Shown piece by piece: positions 59,543 through 64,000 of a DNA stretch of 64,000 bases (positions are counted from its first letter, which is position 1; the number at the start of each line of letters is the position of its first letter). This DNA is from Muribaculaceae bacterium Isolate-104 (HZI). GTDB taxonomy: Bacteria > Bacteroidota > Bacteroidia > Bacteroidales > Muribaculaceae. The stretch is taken from contig RIBJ01000036.1 of the NCBI GenBank assembly GCA_003762715.1, positions 39,089-103,088 of the forward strand, read 5' to 3'. The notes under the pieces are model-generated. The model ran no database searches. It was not told the origin of the DNA and worked only from the letters and a program-made list of their open reading frames with translations. The position numbers were made by a program, and so were the translations under genes.

Positions 59543-60337
59543 ATGACAGTCCGCGTCATTGACATAATAAAAGCGATAGAATCGTTCGCACCGGTATGCC
59601 TCCAGGAGAGTTATGACAACTCCGGAGTGCAGATAGGAGGCGATTTGAACGCCCAGTGTACCGGAGTCATGACGGCAGTAGACCCCACGCCGGAAGTAGT
59701 GCGGCAAGCGCGCGATGCGGGGTGCAACCTGATTGTAACCCACCACCCGCTCCTGTTCCGGGGCTTGAAAAGCATCACCGGTGCCACTCCGGTTGAGACA
59801 GCCGCAATAGAATGTATCCGCGCCGGAATCACTCTCTACTCGGCTCACACCTCTCTGGACAAAGCCCCCGGAGGCATATCGGCAGTGATGGCAGAGCACC
59901 TCGGGCTTGTCAATGCGGCGCCGCTTGAAAAAGACAGCGGTAATCCGGATGCCGGACTCGGAGCAATCGGCTCTCTGCCCGCCCCGCTTGAACCCGCTGA
60001 ATTTATCTCACTCGTAAAACAGCGCTTCGGCTCTCCGGTCGTGCGCCACACAGCCGCCATACCCGGCAAAAAGCTTTCCCGCATAGCTCTGTGCGGAGGC
60101 AGCGGCGCATCGCTGATAGACACAGCAATCGCATCGGGAGCCGATGCCATGCTGACATCCGACACCCGCTACCACGACTTTGTTGACTACGCCGGACGCA
60201 TCTTCATCGTCGATATTGGACATTTTGAAAGTGAAAAATGCAGTAAATCAATTTTTCACAACGTCATTACAGAAAAATTTCCTAACTTTGCACCCCTGTA
60301 CACTGCTACGGAAATCAACCCGATAAACTATATGTAA
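59543..60337 (+). CDS. Nif3-like dinuclear metal centre protein
   Basis: A 264-residue Nif3/YbgI/DUF34 family protein that forms hexameric rings with two metals per subunit. The ligand motifs are LIVTHHPLLFRGLK, YSAHTSLDKAPGG and IVDIGHFESEK. The family has been linked to GTP cyclohydrolase-like and metal chaperone functions, but its role is uncertain. The start codon abuts the aspS stop; the zinc ribbon protein follows five bases after. Nif3 plus C4 zinc ribbon is a recurring pair in Bacteroidetes. Confidence 0.92.
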   Translation: MTVRVIDIIKAIESFAPVCLQESYDNSGVQIGGDLNAQCTGVMTAVDPTPEVVRQARDAGCNLIVTHHPLLFRGLKSITGATPVETAAIECIRAGITLYSAHTSLDKAPGGISAVMAEHLGLVNAAPLEKDSGNPDAGLGAIGSLPAPLEPAEFISLVKQRFGSPVVRHTAAIPGKKLSRIALCGGSGASLIDTAIASGADAMLTSDTRYHDFVDYAGRIFIVDIGHFESEKCSKSIFHNVITEKFPNFAPLYTATEINPINYM

Positions 60338-60342
60338 GCGAC

Positions 60343-61122
60343 ATGGCTACAGCAGATAATAACAAAAACGAACAGAATCTCTCAGTAGAAACCCGCCTGA
60401 AATCACTTTACGAGCTTCAGAGCATACTTTCGCAGATTGACCGCATTCGCACAGTGCGCGGAGAACTCCCCCTTGAAGTCGCCGACCTGGAGGACAACAT
60501 TGTTGGACTGACCACCCGCGTCGACAACTATAAAAAAGAAATCGAGGAACTCCGCAAAAAAACAGTTTCCGAAAAAGAAAAAATCAACGAAGCGCAGTCT
60601 AAAATCGAAAAATACAAGACCCAGCTTGACAATGTGCGCAACAACCGCGAGTTTGACCTCCTGTCCAAGGAAATAGAATTCCAGACACTCGAAATACAGC
60701 TCTGCGAAAAGCACATCAACGAGTATGGTCGTGTAATTGAGAACAAGACCAACGAAATCGCGGCAACTGAAGAAAAGCTCAAGGACGAAAACCATGTTCT
60801 TGCCGAAAAGAAAGCCGAGCTTGACGAAATAGTGTCGGAAACAAAACAAGACGAAGAGCGTCTGCGCGAACAGGCAAAGGCTCTTGAGCCCAAGATTGAC
60901 GCCCGGACACTCGCTGCATTCAAGCGCATCCGTAAAAACGCCCGCAACGGACTCGGCATCGTCTACATCCAGCGCAACGCATGCGGAGGTTGCTTCAACC
61001 GTATCCCCCCGCAGAAACAGGCTGAAATCAAAATGCGCAAAAAAATAATTGTGTGCGAATACTGTGGTCGCATCATGATTGACCCCGAACTCGCAGGCGT
61101 AGAAGAGATTCCCGCCAAATAA
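60343..61122 (+). CDS. Coiled-coil C4 zinc ribbon protein
   Basis: A 259-residue protein in which residues ~25-190 form a long, charged coiled coil (heptads of Leu, Ile and Glu/Lys). The C-terminal ~55 residues hold a zinc ribbon: CGGCFNRIPPQ and VCEYCGRIM, giving a CxxC...CxxC set. It matches the family of zinc ribbon proteins found beside Nif3. It may bridge nucleic acid and other proteins; function is unknown. A strong terminator follows. Confidence 0.9.
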   Translation: MATADNNKNEQNLSVETRLKSLYELQSILSQIDRIRTVRGELPLEVADLEDNIVGLTTRVDNYKKEIEELRKKTVSEKEKINEAQSKIEKYKTQLDNVRNNREFDLLSKEIEFQTLEIQLCEKHINEYGRVIENKTNEIAATEEKLKDENHVLAEKKAELDEIVSETKQDEERLREQAKALEPKIDARTLAAFKRIRKNARNGLGIVYIQRNACGGCFNRIPPQKQAEIKMRKKIIVCEYCGRIMIDPELAGVEEIPAK

Positions 61123-61150
61123 ACGACCTCCTTACAGACCTTATACTAAA

Positions 61151-61190
61151 AAGCGCTTGCCGTGACTATTCCGGCAAGCGCTTCTTTATT
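61151..61190 (+). terminator. Rho-independent terminator of the aspS operon
   Basis: A perfect 12-bp stem (61151-61162 with 61172-61183), a 9-base loop and a T-rich tail. Confidence 0.9.
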
Positions 61191-61255
61191 TACCGGAACA
61201 AAGACACCGCAAACCACGTTTCTACTACACACCTACTACATTATTTGACAAACCT

Positions 61256-62179
61256 ATGAACACCAAAGTGAAAGGCAATGTGGCAATGCTTGTGTCCAAA
61301 ACATTTTCCGGATTCAACGAAAATGCGCTGCGCTATCTGTTGCCACACTATATGAACGCCGCTACAGGCGTGTTTCTGAGAGTAGCATTCGCCACCGCAT
61401 TCTTCTGGGGTATCGGAGCCTGCCGGCAACACCGGGCTACACACATCACCCGCCACCAGAAACTATCACTGCTCGCACTCGGCTTCGCGTGCATATTCTG
61501 CTACATGTTCTTTCTGCTCAAAGGACTCTCCTACACCACTCCGGTCAGCTCATCAATATTCATAAGCCTTCAGCCGGTAGTTGTGTTTATAATATGCCTG
61601 CTCACAGGCAGAGAAAAAGCCACAAGCCTGAAAGTGATTGGCATAATAATAGGTGTGGCAGGTGCGGCGATATGCGTTCTTACCCAAAAAAGCAGCGATG
61701 TGGCAAGCGACCCCGCTCTCGGGAACCTGTTTTGCGCCGGGTCTACAATCGTCTACTCGCTTTACCTCATATTTTCAAAACAGCTGCTCAGAAACATAGA
61801 CTCCGTCACTGTCAGCAAATGGACATTTCTCGGAGCCACACTATCCGCACTGCCAGTCGCGCTGCTCACGGGCTGGCACGCCCCGGTTCTGAAAATGAGC
61901 ATCATCTCGGCTCCTATGCTCGTTCTGCTGTTCGTTCTGATATTCCCGTCGTCGGTCAGCTACCTCCTTGTAGACATCGGGCTCAAAAACCTCGCGGCAA
62001 CTGTCGTGGCACTATACGGCTCGGTAATACTCATAGTCGCAACAATAGCAAGCTACATTTTCGGACAGGACCACTTCTCCTGGTGGCAGATACTGAGCGT
62101 GTGCCTGATTATACTGTCCATGTATCTTGTTGAAACCGAAGAAAGAAAGACACAACCCACACCTCAAGGCAAAAAATAG
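61256..62179 (+). CDS. DMT superfamily (EamA-type) transporter
   Basis: A 307-residue membrane protein with about ten hydrophobic helices. The first EamA half has GLSYTTPVSSSIFISLQPVVVFIICLLTG, the second LLVDIGLKNLAATVVALYGSVILIVATIASY. It has a hydrophilic C-terminal tail (ETEERKTQPTPQGKK). It is unrelated in close sequence to the DMT gene at 49.2 kb. The substrate is unknown. Confidence 0.88.
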   Translation: MNTKVKGNVAMLVSKTFSGFNENALRYLLPHYMNAATGVFLRVAFATAFFWGIGACRQHRATHITRHQKLSLLALGFACIFCYMFFLLKGLSYTTPVSSSIFISLQPVVVFIICLLTGREKATSLKVIGIIIGVAGAAICVLTQKSSDVASDPALGNLFCAGSTIVYSLYLIFSKQLLRNIDSVTVSKWTFLGATLSALPVALLTGWHAPVLKMSIISAPMLVLLFVLIFPSSVSYLLVDIGLKNLAATVVALYGSVILIVATIASYIFGQDHFSWWQILSVCLIILSMYLVETEERKTQPTPQGKK

Positions 62180-62243
62180 CGGTGCGTATGCACAAAAACA
62201 AAAAAATGTGCAACACTCCCCCCCTGCAATAGCGATTTTTTTG

Positions 62244-62251
62244 TAACTTTG
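62244..62251 (+). promoter_or_regulatory. -7 box of the spt-like gene
   Basis: TAACTTTG, 59 bases before the ATG; there is no clear -33 TTTG at 19-20 bases. Confidence 0.5.
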
Positions 62252-62310
62252 CACATTGATTAAGCCCAAAAAGGGCAATTTGCATAGTATCTCAACTGAC
62301 AAACTACAAA

Positions 62311-63498
62311 ATGAAGCTATTACAGGCGAAACTTTCACAGTACACAGCTCCTCAGGAAGCAAAAGCGGCAGGCATCTACCCCTACTTCCGCGCAATTTCC
62401 TCAGAACAAGACCCCGAAGTTGTGATTGACGGCAAGAAAGTTCTTATGTTCGGTTCAAACTGCTACACCGGTCTGGTGAACGACCCGAGAATCAAAGAAG
62501 CAGCCATAGAAGCCACCCGCAAATACGGCACCGGTTGCGCCGGGTCGCCGTTTCTCAACGGCACTCTTGACCTCCACAAAAAGCTCGAGGCAGCAATTGC
62601 CGAATACATCGGCAAAGAAGACGTGATGATATACTCCAGCGGCTTCGAGGTAAACCTCGGAGTAGTATCAGCCCTCACAGGCAGAGAAGACTACATCCTT
62701 TGGGACGAACAGGACCACGCTTCTATAATAGAAGGTCGCCGCCTGTCTTTCAGCCAGTCGCTCAAATACAAACACAACGACATGGAGTCGCTCGAAAAAC
62801 AGCTCCAGAAATGCGCGCCTGACAAAATAAAACTCATTGTCACCGACAGCGTGTTCTCCATGGAAGGCGATGTCGCAAATGTCAAAGAGATTGTACGCCT
62901 CGCTAAAAAATACGATGCAAGCGTCATGGTAGACGAAGCACACGGCATCGGAGTGTTCGGCGAAGGCGGTCGCGGAGTATGCCACCACTACGGAGTAGCC
63001 GGCGATGTCGACCTCATTATGGGCACATTCTCCAAATCATTCGCATCGCTCGGAGGATTCATTGCCACAGACAAAGAAATAACAAACTTCCTGCGCCACC
63101 ACTCGCGTTCATACATATTCACCGCCTCGATAACACCGGCTTCTACCGCTGCCGCACTCAAGGCTATTGAAATAATGAAAGCAGAGCCGGAACGCCAGGA
63201 ACACCTCTGGGAGATTACAAACTACGCTCTCGACGGATTTCGCAATATGGGATGCGAGATAGGTCCGACATCCACACCGATTATCCCCTTGTTCATCCGC
63301 GACAACTTCAAGACATTTGCAATTACACGCGACCTGCTCGAAGAAGGTATATTCGTAAACCCTGTCGTGTCGCCCGCCGTAGCCCCGCATGACACACTTA
63401 TCAGATTCAGCCTTATGGCAACCCACTCAAAAGAGCAGGTTACCACAGCACTTGAAAAAATACAGAAAGTGTTCAAAGCTCACGGCATCATATCCTGA
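62311..63498 (+). CDS. spt: Alpha-oxoamine synthase, probable serine palmitoyltransferase
   Basis: A 395-residue PLP enzyme. The PLP lysine is K242 in GTFSKSFASLGG, with H136 (DEQDHASI), D208 and H211 (VDEAHGIG). The N-terminus (LLQAKLSQY...GIYPYFRAI, FGSNCYTGL, GSPFLNGTLDLHKKLE) is closer to the serine palmitoyltransferases of Bacteroides than to glycine C-acetyltransferase or 8-amino-7-oxononanoate synthase. SPT condenses serine with a fatty acyl-CoA, the first step of sphingolipid synthesis, which Bacteroidales are known to make. The exact acyl and amino acid substrates are inferred. It is monocistronic, with a terminator. Confidence 0.85.
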   Translation: MKLLQAKLSQYTAPQEAKAAGIYPYFRAISSEQDPEVVIDGKKVLMFGSNCYTGLVNDPRIKEAAIEATRKYGTGCAGSPFLNGTLDLHKKLEAAIAEYIGKEDVMIYSSGFEVNLGVVSALTGREDYILWDEQDHASIIEGRRLSFSQSLKYKHNDMESLEKQLQKCAPDKIKLIVTDSVFSMEGDVANVKEIVRLAKKYDASVMVDEAHGIGVFGEGGRGVCHHYGVAGDVDLIMGTFSKSFASLGGFIATDKEITNFLRHHSRSYIFTASITPASTAAALKAIEIMKAEPERQEHLWEITNYALDGFRNMGCEIGPTSTPIIPLFIRDNFKTFAITRDLLEEGIFVNPVVSPAVAPHDTLIRFSLMATHSKEQVTTALEKIQKVFKAHGIIS

Positions 63499-63526
63499 GA
63501 AAACGTTTCATAAGAAATATAACCAC

Positions 63527-63562
63527 ATCGGGGCAGCTGTCACAGTTGCCCCGATTTATTTT
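63527..63562 (+). terminator. Rho-independent terminator after spt
   Basis: A 9-bp outer stem (63527-63535 with 63547-63555), four further inner pairs, a 3-base loop and TTATTTTAT tail. Confidence 0.85.
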
Positions 63563-63833
63563 ATCGAACGGGGTGAGCAATTGCTGCTATTCAGCCACAC
63601 AGACAGCACACAAGCCCATGTCGGGCACGTCAGCACACCTCTACCGGTACAGGCAGTATAGACGCTACAGAGCCGTAAAACAAGTAAGAAGCCTTTCCCC
63701 TTCGGGGAAGACAGCGCCGGGTGTATTCCACCACGCGTGCGCGGCGGCGCTGAGATGACGCATGCAGCGGCAGGCATATGAGCACCCGCAGGTATTCAAT
63801 TGCGGCATGTGTGCATTTGCGGCATGTATATAT
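63563..63833 (+). other. Gene-free stretch between spt and the rRNA operon
   Basis: Open frames here are short and low-complexity with no family resemblance. A small hairpin (near 63693-63710, TTCCCC/GGGGAA) and a direct repeat of TTGCGGCATGT (63800-63810 and 63817-63827) are the only structure I see. Confidence 0.6.
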
Positions 63834-63870
63834 AAAAAAAGAGCCGCGGCTCGTGTGAGTCGCGGCTCTT
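63834..63870 (-). terminator. Terminator of the rRNA operon
   Basis: A perfect 10-bp GC-rich stem (63839-63848 with 63861-63870). On the minus strand it is followed by a run of T (63840-63834). Confidence 0.9.
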
Positions 63871-63877
63871 CTTAAGG

Positions 63878-63985
63878 GGGCGGTTACCTACTTTCCCGCT
63901 TTCGCAGTATCATCGGCGTGGTAAGGTTTAACTTCTCTGTTCGGAATGGATAGAGGTGGAGCCCTTACGCTATCACCACCTGAAT
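63878..63985 (-). rRNA. rrf: 5S ribosomal RNA
   Basis: Read on the minus strand, this matches 5S rRNA. Helix I pairs GGTGGT near the 5' end with ACCGCC near the 3' end. The conserved CCATTCCGAACAGAGAAGTTAA block of loop B/helix III is present in segments, and the molecule ends near GTAGGTAACCGCC. Ends are accurate to a few bases. The rest of the operon (23S, 16S, tRNAs) would lie beyond the right edge of the window. Confidence 0.93.
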
Positions 63986-64000
63986 AAGGTTAAAGAGACC

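Noticed and set aside
63546..63777. Short open frames next to the rRNA operon
   Set aside because: They overlap the spt terminator or have low-complexity composition, with no start signal or family match.
1..64000. CRISPR array, prophage or insertion sequence
   Set aside because: No regularly spaced repeats, transposase, integrase or phage-type genes were seen, and gene order is consistent with core genome throughout.

Overview
The window looks like chromosomal DNA of a gut-type member of the order Bacteroidales. I see about twenty copies of the Bacteroidetes promoter signature (a -7 box TAnnTTTG, often with TTTG or TTG 19-20 bases upstream), lipoprotein signals, Na+-NQR, type IX secretion genes, exbB-exbD-exbD-tonB, and a serine-palmitoyltransferase-like enzyme. 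Assignment to Muribaculaceae or a close relative is only a guess from overall protein style. Genes are dense, and I see no insertion sequence, prophage, CRISPR array or integrase. This is essentially core genome.

Layout. 1-4.97 kb (+): end of a secreted protein, a GltD-like flavoprotein, then glyS-lemA-FKBP prolyl isomerase. 5-13.8 kb (-): topoisomerase IV A subunit with a membrane-type protein and an S41 peptidase, purN, and exbB-exbD-exbD-tonB. 13.95-19.8 kb (+): complete nqrABCDEF, meeting tatD-polyprenyl synthase-lipoprotein (-) stop to stop. 22.1-23.9 kb (+): DUF4250 protein and a small membrane protein/ECF sigma/membrane protein module. 23.9-24.4 kb (-): a second TonB-domain protein. 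24.5-27.7 kb (+): porQ-cmk-ispH-exonuclease. 27.8-34.5 kb (+): tRNA-Cys, dnaN, a second exonuclease, coaBC, a DUF4835/PorD protein, recN, rlmB. 34.6-39.7 kb (+): a T9SS type B sorting-domain protein, a lytic transglycosylase, uvrA. 39.7-42.2 kb (+): ahpC and a GH20 hexosaminidase. 42.2-42.5 kb (-): an unexplained short transcription unit. 42.7-50.1 kb (+): a five-gene ABC/MacA/TolC efflux operon, a Crp-family regulator, a DMT transporter. 50.1-55.5 kb (-): a large GH2 enzyme and a DUF418 membrane protein. 55.7-63.5 kb (+): catalase, an unusual leader region, aspS-nif3-zinc ribbon, a DMT transporter, a serine palmitoyltransferase-like enzyme. The right edge holds the 5S rRNA end of an rRNA operon running on the minus strand.

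How it fits together. Na+-NQR would supply the sodium gradient, and ExbBD-TonB would power outer-membrane uptake. GH20 and GH2 enzymes release sugars from glycans. PorQ, PorD-like and CTD proteins point to a type IX secretion system. Catalase and AhpC suggest peroxide exposure. The most interesting unexplained pieces are two short transcription units without a convincing protein: 42.23-42.51 kb (-), which can be drawn as a compact multi-branched RNA between a textbook promoter and terminator, and 57.5-57.7 kb (+) ahead of aspS, with a promoter, a perfect hairpin, a tandem repeat and a terminator.
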